From positions 44,853,001-44,917,000 of the forward strand of contig NC_092523.1 in NCBI RefSeq assembly GCF_037038585.1: 64,000 bases of DNA. Reading direction: 5' to 3'. Source of the DNA: Patagioenas fasciata (taxonomy: Eukaryota > Chordata > Aves > Columbiformes > Columbidae). How positions within the stretch are numbered: the stretch's first letter is position 1; each line of letters begins with the position of its first letter. The notes beneath the pieces are model-generated. The model saw only the letters and a list, made by a program, of their open reading frames with translations, was not told where the DNA came from and did not search any database. This document shows, one piece after another, positions 30,585-45,500 of this stretch. A program made the position numbers and the translations under genes.

Positions 30585-33500
30585 CTTAGGGAGGGAAAAA
30601 AGAAAGGAAGCTGTAATTTGCATTCCAGCATTTGTATCTGTTAATTAATGCAAGCATTTGGTGCCTGTGGAGCACACCTTCCTGGAGAGGGGGGTGGCTG
30701 TGCGCTCCGAGGCTGAGTTCATGTCACAACATGTACTTTCCTTGCTCTTCTCATTGTTACACTTACACTGCCCGCTTAACTCCATCTGTTTCCAGGACTC
30801 CCTGCAAAGCTCAGCGTTTTTCACTCTCCCAGTAGTCCCATTTAGCTCTCTTACTTTTTCTGCACCATAACTCCCTGTTTGTCCTGGCATGCTTTTTGTT
30901 CTGCCTGAGCCCCATTTTCTTGCCTCAAAACTCTTTGTCGCTGCTTTGCTCCCTATCTCTTCCTGTGATCTCTGGTCTCCACCCTCTTCACCTAACTAGT
31001 GACACCTAATCCTAACGATGTCCCTGATGTCCTGTCCTCCCACAAAGCAGTATCCTCCTGTCCCCCCAGAGGATGGTTTTCTTTTCTGCACCAGGACTTC
31101 TCCATTCTTCTCCCTGCAAAGTCCATTGTACACATCCTCCTTATTTCCTACTTGCCCTGTTGGGAAGAGTTTCTGTGTTCACACTCTTCCCTTCTGAAGG
31201 TTTCCTGCTCTCGGGCCTATATTGGGGTCTGTGTGCGTTTTTCCAGCACCTCTGAGAGGCTGGCAGAGAAGGGACAGGATTAAAATGCTGAAAGATGTCA
31301 GTGAGTGTGTTCCATTGCGTTGTTTGATTTATAAAATAATTACAGAACTGTTCCAAGTGGTACAAAAAAGCTTGATTCACACCTGTTCCTATTGATGCCC
31401 ATAAAGTTGTCTCCAGTTTGGGAAACAAACAGATGCTTAGTTCAAAAGCTGTCACAGTGTATCCCCAAAGAAAAAGAAACGCCAACAAACGGGGTTTAAA
31501 ACTTCTGTAAACTTAGACAACTATCTATGATGTCTTTAATGTTATGAAGTGAGATATCACTGTTTAATCTGGTTTATCTAATGCTGAACATTCATTTGCT
31601 GAACCTAAGATCACCCTGCTGTTCAGCAAGATTTCTTCAAGGTTTATTGACTCAGAATATATCTGCTTCTATTTTTCACAATATTTTATTTAAAATTTCT
31701 TGGATGGTTTTATAACTTCCTGAAGAAGCGTTTTAGAAGATTTAAAGTAACAGAAATTATTTGACATAATCAATGCAACTTTCTTCCCAACACTCCTGAT
31801 CAGCACATACGACAAAATCCTCTGAGCTAAAATATTTTCTCACCAATGTAGTATCTGAATATTGAGTCTGAATCCGCTGTTGCTGATAGTACTGTTCATG
31901 TTAACATGTTCTTTCTAACAGGGTTTACAAGCCCTACATAAAGAGGCTTTTTTTTTTTTTAATTGCAAGGAGAAGGTAAAAAATAAGGTGCAGTTTTTAA
32001 TTTTGTAGTTTTATATTCATAGCATAAAGAAGGTAAACGGAGCTTTATATAACTTAATGTTTTGAAATATAAGTACCAGTTTGTAAAAGAAACTTATTTC
32101 AGGATAACTATATTATCAAATCAAGATAGGAAACATTGTTATGTCCTGAGCCATATTTAGGCAACAGAACAAGCAAAAGCCAAAAGATGAGAAAAGCCGA
32201 TGCAATTCAGCCTTGGTTTTCAAATATATATTGTATATTTTATAGATACTCTATGGAGACAGACTTGAACAATTAAATTTTGGGACTTTTTTTGCTAGCT
32301 TAAAGGCAACTAGTCTTTGATGATTATAGTAATAATAATTATAGTTCAATTAAGTAGTAAAACTATATAGTTCAATATATATTGTGTGATATAAAGTTCA
32401 TTATAGTTATATAGTTCTATACATTAAATTCCTTTTCTTCTGAAGTAGCAACAACACTGTTTATACAGACACAGCTGAAGCAGCCTCACAAAACAAAGGA
32501 CATACCTGGTATTTCTACTTGGAGTAAAGAAAGGAGTTTCAAAATAAAAATGGGTATCCAACACAGTGCATCAGTAAATACAATGAAGAAAAAGCGTTTG
32601 GCAAGGATCATCTCTTTTTTAATATGATTCCGAATTTCGGTAGCTGTAATAGCTGTTTGGTGAACGCTGTAGAACATACTCCCATATGAAAACACAATGA
32701 TGATAAAAGCTGCCAAGTTGACACCTGTTTAAGAAGTTAAAATTAGTTATAATTTCACAACATAATGGAAGTTCCACACCACCTATTTACAGGCTGGGTA
32801 GTGAAGAAAAATGTTTAATCTAAACTGCTAGGCCTGTACAATTAAATGTCCAGAAGATCTGGGTCTGTCTTCACCTGAACACTGAATTTTTGCCTCTACT
32901 CAGGTGTTTATTTCATTCATTGACACCTGACAAATGGCTTCCATCTGATCCAAACTATTAATACGTAGTTTTCTTCCGGATTTACCATTGCTCTACTTCC
33001 CTGACAAAGTCTGTTCATTCAGGAATGTAATGGTCATTAACTTCTTTTTACTTTCTCAGCCCTTCATGCATTTATAGATATGTAAGTCCATATGTAACAT
33101 GGTAAAACATTCAGGTTGGAAAAAGCATTTTCGTACTAACTAGAGCATCTGAATACAAGGTGTGAACATCACAGCAAAGCTACCTTATTTGTTTGAAAAT
33201 TAAGTTCATTTGCAGCTCTAATCATTTATGAAGAAGAAATGCAACTTACCTAAAAAAATGACAACAGAATAAATCTGACTTCCTGAACTTTCTGACTGTT
33301 CTGAGTGAAGAGGAAAACAGACGCCATTGGTGCCATAGTAGTTCCTGAAAAATTCCTTGTTGCTCAGCGGGATAAAAGCAACAGCAAACCCAATTATCCA
33401 GATAAGAACCAAAATGGAAATTGTCCTGCATTTTCTGGGCTTCAAACACCTAAAAGGATAAACTATGCAGATGTATTTTTCCAAAGTCAGGTAAGTCAAC

Positions 33501-36500
33501 AGTAAGACTGACACCTCTGTAGACAGAATAGCCAGCGATCCCACCAATTGACAATGAATACTGTCCATCCACAACTGAGCGTGCTTGTTGTATTCGCCGC
33601 GATATTTAAGATCAAAAGCTCCAATCACAAATAAATATATTCCCATCAGACAGTCAGCACCTGTGGGCACAGTGCTTAACATCATTATTTACACATCTGA
33701 ATTTCCCATTCTCTGTGCATATGTATATTGGAAAGCAGATACACACGTGTATATATGAGTACATATTAATATTTACAAGTTGGCTAATATATAGATATAA
33801 AATCAATATTACAGTTATAATGTTGTGAATTACAATTAATGCAGTATAATTCGATTTTATTCCTCCTTTTTTTTTTTTTATTCTAATTTTTCATTTACGC
33901 TGTCTGTGTTTCACACTTTTTTCCAACCTGATTTTTTTGAAGAGAAAGATATGGCTTAATTTATAGGATTATTCTGCAACCCATTTTTTATCAGGTCTTA
34001 TTTGTTTTGATATTGACATTTGGCTTAAGATAATTTGCTTTGAAAAGGAGGGCATCTTTGCTGCATTCAAAGTTTAGTTTTGGATTGTCTACTTTATGCT
34101 AGTTTAAAACTGCTGTGCACAGTCTTCTGAAACTAGGAAGTGAAGAGGAGATGTCAACATAGAGCTGAAGACTTCTCGGTGTTTCAGCTGTAAGTTTTGT
34201 GTGGGGTTTAGACTGTTCCCATGGTTAAGCCACAGACTTTAAAAATCACTGACATTTTCTCTATTTAGAAACCTTACAATCATTTTATACACTGTTGACA
34301 ATTACTTTTCAAAACGCAACTAATTGCATCTGTGAAATGCTTGTAGACTATGCTGTGTTGAGACAGGGTACTTGAGATTATGGTGACTGTACTGCCATAT
34401 AGTTTATCCATAAACCTGTCTTGCTTTTAAGACTAAAATAAAAATTAAAGTACTCTAATTCTTAATATCGGGGAACTAGAAGGGATTGGTTTTCTATATT
34501 TGCATAAGTAATCTTTTGCTCATACAAAAATAGCATAACTGTCTTGGACATAATGTTTACACACAGAAATTGCTGTTTACCTAAAATTGCATAGTAAAAT
34601 TTAGGTTTATGTGTCTTTGAAAAATTTGGAATTGTATTTTTTCTTTCTGAAGAAGGTGGGAATTCGACACAATACCTGCAGCATTAAAATAAAACATGAA
34701 ACCTCTGCAGTTTATCAGCTGCCAGAGAGACCTCCTGATGCATAAGGTACACAGCATTCTGTATTGTCTTTCACAACAGCATGAAAGTTTAGTTAATCCA
34801 GTGCTGGAAATAAGTTACTATAATAATAAATATATAATATATAATAACAAATATCATAGATGCTATGAGCAGACTAAATGAATATTCTTTTGTGCATGAA
34901 TTACTCACAGCAGAGAGACATTATTGAGATGGCGTGGAGTTTATTCTCCGATCTGATGTAAGGCCTCATGCAGATGACAAAAATATTCCCAAAGCAGGTG
35001 ATAGCAGATACAACCCAGACAAACACTCTCTGTATGATGCTGGCCAAGAGATTCTCAAGGGATGAAATCCCATCAGTATTGGGCTTACAGCTGCGCACAT
35101 GAGGGGCGTATCCACAATACTGGAATTTCTTAAAATATCTGGTTGTGAGAAAGAAAAATAGATGAGAGATTCTCTTTTAGTTACCAGAATATCACATCTG
35201 CCTAGTAACTACTCAGATACTCTGAAAGAAGAAAAATTAATTAAAAACTGTAGAAATTTGACAAGTGCTCACCTGCTGCTTTTCATACACTTTTGTTTCC
35301 AATTATCCAGTATTCTGTAAATTGTAAAATTCAGACAAAAGAAAGCCAACTGGAATAATCTACTTACATGTGGGAAAGGTTTCTCAGGGGTCTGAACATT
35401 CTCCTCTGGATATTTGCAATTTCAATGTCCTCCAAGCTGCTGTAAACAATATAGTCTCAGTAAAAGGTCATGGAAAGTCAGTAGTAAAAGAGCAAATTTT
35501 ATGAGCATTTTCTTGTGCTTCTGTGATGACAGGGAACTAGAGATGAACTTTAATTGCATCTAATCTGTCATTCCTTTGAAAATTGAACGAAAGTCTGTAT
35601 AAAAGCTAAAGTGGAATAAAATAAATGGCAGTTAATTTTAATAAACTTGTTCTTCCAAAATCACAAAGAAGGCTCTTTTTGTGCTCTCAGCAGCCAATCT
35701 GTGTGTATTATGTTGCCCCTCCAAAATATCGTTCTACTGATGTTCTTTCGTCATCTCCTGGAAAATAACAACTTCCAATAGTGATATCTTACCTCTCTTC
35801 TGACTTTTATCTGGGGGAGAACTTTACTAGACAAACCACTGCAGGAATTCAGTCTTCCTTGTGCCAAGAGCAGCACAAAACCAGAATGCAGAACATGGCA
35901 TGGAAAGGAAGATCCTGGCTTTCTTGTGACACATAGATAGGATTTTTTAAAAAATATATTGAAAACAACATTATTACTTCCCCTGAAAGTGCTAGATCAG
36001 TAAAGTTGTTCTTTTAGAACTTCAGTTTCTATGTTCTTCCAGTCCATCCCATCCGCTGGTTAGATGTACAACCGGTCAGAGGTCTTTGGTTCTCCTTGTG
36101 GGGAGCCTTATTTGAATTCTTTGTTCAATACTTTGAATGCAATATTCATGTGAGTTTTGAGCACATTTAGGCAAAACTGGAGAAAAGTACCAGTCATACT
36201 GGTTAGTTACTGTGGGCTGGTGGGCAGTTTGGTTAGGAGACAAGAAAAAAAGCCCACAATATGGAAGTGTGTGCTCTACCAAACTGCATGTTGCAGGTGT
36301 GCAGTGGTCTGTGAAGATGTACGTAAATCTACCACAGGATAATTTCAGATTAGCCAGACTGTCACTGCACCATCATGCAGTTTCAGGAAGAGCTCTGCTG
36401 GCAGAGTTGGAGTTAGAGCTGCTGTGTTAGTGCACCCACTAAAATGCCCCCTAAATTCTTCAAAAAATTCGTAAAAGTCCCACTTCCCTCTGACATGGCA

Positions 36501-39500
36501 GTTGAATTGTACTTGGTTTACATTATTATTTTCATGGTGTTTGCAGTAGAGTCTCTAAGGATGGAAATATGTCCCCAAACTTGTACATATACCAAATTCC
36601 TTTATAATTCCTGTCTCTGCCTATTCTAATGGTACATCCCATGGTGTTAATAGCCCCAACTGGACCTTGCATGACTCTGAAGTCCTGTGAACAAATTGTG
36701 CAAGGTCGAATGAGGGTTGCATTAATCTTGTTCTGTAATAGCAGAAGAGACAATGTCCTTTTCTACACTCTCTTTTTGTTGGAAAAATTTCCATTATGAA
36801 ACTGGTGTTTTCAGGAAGGAAAATTTGAGTATTGCAAGTAATTATTTTCCAGGCTCAAATTGTTGAGGATCATCAACATAACTATAAGCTATTTCAAGGG
36901 CGATTTCTTAACATACTCTGGATCACATCCTTCTGAAAGTGATGCACATAATCACAAAGAAAATATAGCTAAAATATAAAAACTTGATACTTACAGGGAT
37001 TTGAGTTTAATTAGAAAATCAAACTGATCTATTTGTATTTTCTTGATGGGATTGTAAGAAAGGTTCCTGTAAATACAACAGAGATGGTAAGTAGCTTTGT
37101 ACATCTTCCTTACAGCTTGTTCTAGAAGTAAACTCAAACTACATAACCCATTTGCTTTCCCAGTGCTGGAGGAATGACTTGTACAGCTGGCAGTTCCAGC
37201 TGCAAATGGTAACTTTCATGTAGCGTTATTCAGCTTGCTCAGCCGGTGGAAAGTGTGGCTTGATGCTTCAGAAGCATCCAATTGCCACGTACACACACAC
37301 ACAACTGCCTCCCCCAACCTGATGCTTAAAGGTTTTGACCATAGAAGTATTTAGTTATTAAACTTCCTGGACTTGTCTTTCAAGTAAAAGAAGCCAGCAG
37401 AGCTGCATGTATTTAGAAATAAACTACAATTGGATTTGCTAGTTGCTAAAATCTGTTTTTTCATAATCATTCCTGTGAGTTCAAGAGACAGAGGCAGTGG
37501 AATATAATAACAGACATTAGCATTAGATACTGTCGCTCTGTGCAAGAGTATTTTTAGGTACATCCCATTTTCTTCTCCCTATAACTTTTATTTATGTTTT
37601 CATTTTGATATTGTAATAAAAATGCAGCTGTACACACTTGGTTTCCCCAATATATTGTGATGGATCCCAAAGATGCTGGAAAAGTACAAAAATAGTCTAT
37701 TCTAGATACTACCTCCTCTCCTCCAGAGAGGTCTTCAATTTTGTTATTAATGCCTCCTTCAGCTTATGTGAGAAAGATTGGGACTTTCCAGCAGCAGCAT
37801 TTGAGACTTTCCCTATACACATGTCACAGAAAAAAGGAGAGACTGACTTTTTGGTTTTATAATATCTTATGCTTTTTTGGAACCCTTTCACAGGAAAAAA
37901 ACAGTTGCAAACAAGTCATCTGTATGATGCTCTTACATGTTTATGATCTCTCTTCAGAGCCAAATCTTGATATTACATTAAACATTCCCATCAAATTATT
38001 AATTCCTCATGATATAGCTAGCATTTTATATATATTAACAAGATCTAGAAAAAGGTAAAATTTGAACTTGCTGTCTTTTGGGACAAGAAAATACACATCT
38101 TTTACAAAACTATTCCAGGCAATATGTTATACAGAATTACTTTTGGGACAAATATTTTGTGGGCAGAGCTTAAATGAAGCATACAAACAAAGGTGCTCTT
38201 TTCTTTCCCAGTATTCATGACTGAAAGCATCATATCAAATGAGTAATATACAGATATATATAATAGTAATAATAATCAAGAATCCTTACAGTTGTGAAAG
38301 CTCCTTTAGATCCTTAAATATATATGGAGGAAGAGATTCAATCTTGTTGCTAGCCAGATCTCTGCAGAAACAGCCACAGGTAGGATATAGTAAGTTCTTA
38401 CTAGGCTCAGTAATTTTATGCAACAGTTTTGCAATTTCAAGATATGCAGTTTTATTCTATTGGCCAAATAAGATATTATTTATTATGTAGTTTACCAGAA
38501 ACTTGGACTATAAAAGAATGCTGTTAAAACAAGGTGATAACATAGATACATCAGATCTCTCTTTGCTAGTCCAGATATGCAATTAGAAACATATTTATTG
38601 TTTTATTTACATCAAGAAGAATGTAAAATACCCTTAACTTGGGTTGTAGGAGTTTGGAAATAAAGAAAAGATATTGTTTTGTGATGGGAATTCTTTCATA
38701 TGGGCTAACCAGCACATCTTTCCCTTAGTTCTTCTCTCTGCCTTGCTCCTTATTTTCACAGAACACAAATCCTGGTAACTGTGGACGAAAGAGCAAAGGT
38801 CTCCATCTGACTGAAGCTGGTAAAGTGGTCTAAAAGATACTGAAGGCAAACACGCACCTAGACTGTGGTGATGTAAGATTAATATTATTCCGTTTAGGGA
38901 ACATAACGATCTCATGAGCAAAACTCAACATTATTGATACAGGGTATGTACAGCATGTTTCAAAGAGATGTGCCCAATTTCAAAGTAATTTCAATTTGAA
39001 ATTGGGTATATCTTTTTGAAACAACCTGTATTTTATAGATGCTTTCTTCCCTGGGAAATACATAGAAAAACTTGAAGATGGATGCTATTTCCAGATAATT
39101 TTATGTGAAATAGAACTTATGATAAGTGATATTTTCAATGTAAATTATGAAACTTTGTGACTTGTTGTACAAGTAAGAGAAGTCTACTCACAGTTCATCT
39201 AGCATATGGAGAGAAGAAAAACTGTTTTCATGTAAAGAGATGATTTTATTTTGTCTCATCACCCTGAAAAAATCAAACAAACATGTTGCTGCTTCTTGAC
39301 ATCTATCTGGTTTTGAAGAAAACTTTTTATAAACTTTTAAAATTCTCTGTTCTCTGCATCTTAAAATATTTGCCCAATTCAGTTAACAAGCTAATTGGAT
39401 CTTGAAACTTAATATTTTACCACTTGATAAATAACTTTTGTTGCCTATACACACATGTAATTGTGCATGTTTATATATATATCCATAGGAGGCTGGTATA

Positions 39501-42500
39501 AATGGACTGAGAGCAGGAGGAAGATTAAGTGGGCTGTAAAGCTTTTCAGCCACAGGCGTGTGGATGTGCAACTTCTCCTTTGCCTGTGTTTCATCTCCCA
39601 CTGAGCTTGCTCCTTAAATGAGCTACCTGGATTTTAAAAGCAAAGAGAAATCCAAGAGTATGGGTACTGCACAAGTGTTAAAAATTGAAAGTAACAGGTA
39701 CCATGTAGCCTACTAATCTATCAAGTGGAAGAGATTTTCTGAAGCTGATTATGTCACGACTGAAGAAACGTTTGGGAAAATTTTAAAATCAGCCATCCAA
39801 TCAAACTCTTCAAAATGAAGAAACAAGCTATGTATTTTGTACATTTGCTGCTTTTTATTATGAGATTTTTTGCTTCCTTTTGCAAGTAAAAATGTATAAT
39901 GAAAATTCTTAAACCAAAACATCAATCAAAATTGTTTCAGTGAACTTCAGTTGCATACATCAATGCTGAACTTTGCTATAAATGCGAACAGTGGTTATTC
40001 TGTATGGTGCTTATTTAAAAGCAGTCATTTTAATTGAATCTGCTTGAGATCTAAATAACCATGATACTCAGGAAACTGTTGACTGTTCAGCACAAACATA
40101 TCTCACTCTGACTGACTAACATATCCTATTACTTACAGGACAGTTAGAGTGTTGCAGGAGATGAAAGTGACATTTCTTAGATGATGGATATGGTTGCCTT
40201 CAAGGTCCCTGGTGTGTAGAAACAAAGCATCAGTCACTGAAAATAAATTCAGGCAGGTATTCTAAGGTAATTAAAGAAAAATACTATCAGAAGTTAATGA
40301 CTGCACAAGAAAGAGTGGGAACAAGACATCTAATATAGCTGTACATCTAGTTGATGACTCCAGGTCATCAACCCTGCATGCCACATTAGAAAAAGTAGTT
40401 CAGAAGTGCCATATAAAGACAGCAAACCAATATTTCTCTAGTGAAATAAGGCAGACTTACAACCAGTTTAGTCTTGGCATATATTGGCACAGAGGTTTAT
40501 CAGGCAAATGAGTAAGAGAATTATTCATCATCTCTCTGAAAAACAAAAAAAAATAGGTGAATAGATGGCTATATTTGCCAAAAATTACATTATAAAAAAA
40601 TTCTCGTCTCTTATGTTTGTACTTTTGAAAAAAGGCAGCAAAGCCTAATGTGTTTCTCAGAGTCCTGGAGGTAGTATTTTCTTAAACTTCTGCGTATTTT
40701 CCCCATGACATTCTGTGGAGCAGTATTTTATCCTTAACTTGTTAATTACCACGTAAAAGGGAGATGTTCACTTCATTCACTTCACTTTCACTTATTTTTA
40801 AATAGAACATAACAAGCCAATACAAGCATTTTGACTAATCTGTCATAACACACAACTTCTATCGGTGATGGAAGAAGTGGAACATGGAGGGAGGTTTCTC
40901 TCAGGGCTGCGAGGGAAGGGATCCCTTGTCTTTGGGGCTGGAGAGGGCAGTAGCAGACTGTGGACAGGCTCTCGGGAAGAGAAGCTGGGGGCAGGAGTTT
41001 TGGGACCCCTTCCTCCTGCACCCTGGCTCTGGTGGACAACTGCCACCCATTGTTGCAGCTGCCATGGCCTTGCTTGCTCAGGCATTTTGTCTTTTTACCA
41101 TTTTTCCCACCCATCTCCCTATACTTCTCCAGACAGCGCATGTCCACTGTTGCCAAAATCCTCCTACTCCATCATATCTTGCCTGCGAGTAAGAAAAAGC
41201 CACAGGTACTCTGTGGTGAGCAAGCACAATCCTTATACAAAGTTTTTAATATATATCTGCCTTTTCTGTTTTATTATTTTAAATCACACTTTCAGTTCTT
41301 ATTCCATACTTACAGGAGAATAAGTGATTTGAGTCCGTAAAATGTTAATGGAGAGATCCGATTTATCCTATTATTTTCGATTATCCTATAAATTACAAGG
41401 AAACATGCATCAGATTGATAATTTCAGTCTTAAATTGAACAGATGAGAAGTAACTTACTTTGAAGTGGATTTCTTCAAATATCCATTCAAACTACTTAAA
41501 AAATTAAACACACTACTCCTTAGCAGGTCAGGGTCTTCAATGAATTAATTTCCTTCCAGGAGAATTTAATGTAAAATAAAAAGTTAACTTAGAGAATGCA
41601 ATTACTTTCAACTAAGGAAAAAGTGTTTTTCCGTGAGTTTTTAAAATTCTTTGATCAAGACACTTTGAATGGATCCCCCGTGAAAATAAAGCAGCACCAC
41701 CTAACAGTGTTCCAAAATGCACAGAAGAACATTAGGCATGTTATTATTTGCTTTTTTAAAAATAACTTTACTGAGTCAAAATAGTATTTCATTTCCAACT
41801 GTCTGAAAAGCAGTAAAAACCCCAATATTTCGGATTATGACAGCTGTTTTCTCTGGGACATTTCGAGCACTATTTACTGGGAAAGACCTGCCCAAAATAT
41901 AATCTTTCTACTATTTGATAGTATCTGAATGATTTCATGTAATAATTTTTAACAAGCAATTGCTAATAAACACTATTTAGTGTTGTAAAAGTCATCAGTC
42001 ATTTGAACCATTACGACTCAAGAGCTAATTTCTGGTCTCGCCAAAGTCAATTGGATTTTTACCTCACACAGTGTGACAGGAATTCTTCCTTAGTTATCTC
42101 ATATAAAGTATTGCTATGCACAGAAATCAAAGCAATTAAAGTATTTCTTTCTCTTGCTTTAATTATTCCTTGAGAAAATAAACATACAAATAAGAAAACA
42201 ACATACAGCCATTCAAGTTTGTGGAGATCTTCAAATACACCAGGCTTCAAACTGGTTATCTTGTTGTTACTCAGGTATCTAAAACAAGATCAACCAAAGA
42301 TAAAGGAACAGAATGGTTAATTAGCACCAGATGCATGAAAACAAGTTTTAAGATTTTTTTTTTTTCCCCTGGTAATTTATCAGAATACTGCTGAAATTTT
42401 CATAGTGCTATTATGGTAACTTTCATGCCCTTCTTTGAGAGCAAGGCAGGACTCTCTCTAGTGAGGACAATTATGTAGAACATTCTGTCTTATCTACGAG

Positions 42501-45500
42501 AAAACACGACAAGCTGAATTTTATGTTTTCGCTGTGGTATATTTTAGGCCCTTCTCAGTTTCCTTCTGTGGAGCTATTCATTCCATGAATGTTCCCAGGA
42601 TCCCATTCAGTCATTGTTAAGGACATTAGTCGCAAATGTAGGTACCAGAACTACGGGGAAAAAAAAAAAAAATGAGAAATTAAGAGGGAGGGCTACTATA
42701 AAAGGTCTGGGAAGGTAATAACAGCAGCTGTTATAACAGATAGTCAACCACACTCATGACGGAAAAATAAGAGGTACAACATTTTAGAATTTTCCTTTTA
42801 AAAACACTGTATCAACACTTGTATTAATATTTTCAGAGTATTTTCCTGTGAGATAAACTTTCACAGACAGCTCTTAATCTATCTTTGCTTTCTCAATCCA
42901 ATCACTGAGTTAAAGCTTTGGACAATTTTGCAACTTCCCAACATTAAATCAGAGAGAGAGAAACGTCCATAGCGACTCTCAGAGTTCTTCCTGCTGCTTT
43001 TAACTGAAATATTAAAAAAGCAATACTTACAGTTTTGTCAAGTTATATAAACCTTTGAAAGCATGTTCAGATACAGCACTGATTTTATTATTCTGAAGAT
43101 ACCTAAGAAGATATAAAATCAATAACGATTGGTTTTTTCTAAGCAGCAAAGTCAAAACAAGCGTGAATAACTAATTAAAATCCACCACCTAAACTGAATG
43201 CATGTGTGATACTTGAAAAGAAGCTCTTAAAATAGTTACACCTTAGATTTGACAATAACCTTTTCACAGATATACCTGTAAAGACTACAAAGGTGTTTTA
43301 AAAGAAATACTGCCCCACCAGCAGATTTACAAAATCAATTCAAAGAAGCACCTTGATTTGCCTGAGATGAACAATGAAGTGGTTGTCTGGGACACCCATT
43401 TTATATCCTAAACTTGCAGTTCTCACCTGTGTGATCTGATCTTTATGTTTAGCCAGAACCCTGGCACAAGCAAAATTTTACTTCACAAGTGTCAACTTAA
43501 AATGTAGTTTTGAATTTTCTGTTTATAGTATCAGAGAATTTTCAAAATAATTTATTTTTAATATAATAAAAACATAAACCACATCTTACTAATCATTTGT
43601 CAACTTCAGAATACTATTTATTCTTCTGTTTATCTACTTCGATGAACTAATGAGTTCAAAAATATTATCAGCTGCAAATATTGAATCCTTTTCAAATAAT
43701 TTAAAAGCATCATAGTGTTATTCTCTGAGTAATATTTAAGTATAAATCCTTTTAATTAAATTACAGTTAATAAAGCATCCAGATGCATTCTTGTTAAAGA
43801 GCAATAGGAAATCTAGCACTGGCTTCTACAAAATGGGTTTGTGTCAAACACTGCTCAAGGGCTTTCTGAAAATGTACAGTTATCAATCAGAAAGGTGTGA
43901 AATTAATATTAGAAACAAATGTTTTCTAAGCTATATATGGATTTTTTTTAATGAAAATTGATCTTTCACGACTTTAAGGTCATAATGGGACTTGGTTTTA
44001 TGAACACAAGGTGGTGCTGCAATACAGCCCAGTTGCCATAAAAGTTAGACTTCAGTAAGTTTTCTAGGAATGTTCAGTGCCTTGAATTGGTAATGTAGGA
44101 GCCCTCCTCTAGACTTCTGCATTTAATTCTTAATTTCACTAATTCTACATAACGCAAACTTGTTAAATGCTATGATTTTTCAACAATTATATGTCATGCA
44201 TCATAAAATATAACACAGTATTGTGTTGCTATAACAATTTGACTAGTTGAGGCATTATCAAATTGGTACCAGAAATAATCAGGAGTAAAACCAAGTGCCA
44301 CATGAGTGAATTTCCCACAACAATCAGAAGTTTAAGTTCTCAAATGTTCATTTTGCAGAATAAAAGTATTAAGTTACTTTAATTTATTTTGGCATATTAC
44401 TGTCCATTATAAACGTAACTTCATTCACACATGATGAAAGTTCAGCATTTTTTCTGGTATAAAATAGTCAATATAAAAAAATAGATATGACGAAATTATG
44501 GTTTTGCAAAGAGAGATATCTCAAATCAAGATATTTGAACCAAACAGGTTGCACAAATAGAGGAGGTGCTGAAGGGTAAGACAATACAGAATTTTGAGTG
44601 TCAACTGAAGGCTGGCACTTAGATGTTAAGTGCTGTGTATGTGAGAGGAAGGGGATGAACATTTAAGTTGCTAAATAGATATTTTAAGTTGGAGCATTCC
44701 CTTACAGATTTTTAAGGTCTTGGTATTTCTTGAAAATGTCAGCAGAAAGTTTCCTTAGCAGATTCCTCTGAAGAGACCTGTAGGAATGAATACACACAGT
44801 AAAGCTTCTCTCCTGGCTTCCTACAGTGCTGCCAATTTTGTTATTTCACACTGATAAATTAAATAAGCAACATGTAACCATCTGAATATGCTACCTCTTT
44901 TTGTCTGAATATTTGTATCTAATTAAGTAGTAAGCCAAATACTTTATCACAAAAAAAAAAAAAAATAAATAAAAAAAATCCAGGGCCCCAGAGCAACTGA
45001 CAAAATAACAGCTAAATCTTAGAGTTAAAAATATTTGAGTATAAACTAAACCATAGATTTCTTTCAAATCTCACATGCATGTGTCCCTATGTCTCCATCT
45101 CCATTGGGCACTGACTCCAGTGTCCTTTCAAGACCAAAAATCATTCAGGATGTGGTTGGATTAGGAGAGTCCATCCAGAAAGCCACTTGAACCAAATCAC
45201 CTCTTTTCCTAAAGCTAGAACCGGGCCATTGTTTTTGAAGTCATTGTTGACCCTGAGCCAACAGCCAGGTTAAATACCTATTTAACATTCCAGATCAGTC
45301 CTTGTTATGAAGTATTATGGTATTTGAACATGGTCCCAACAAGGAGAACCTCAGCCACATGTGAGCATCAAGCAATACCAAACGGAAAGGTCTGTACCCC
45401 TGCCCTATGGGGTAGACCCTCGTGTAAGGGCAAGTGCTGCTGCTCTCTTCTCACTGCACAGAAAATGGTCTCTCAAACAGCGATGTGCAAACTAAGGCCA

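Noticed and set aside
33105-33145. Possible CR1 tail (caggttggaaaaagc)
   Set aside because: Only about 15 bases match and the following sequence diverges at once.
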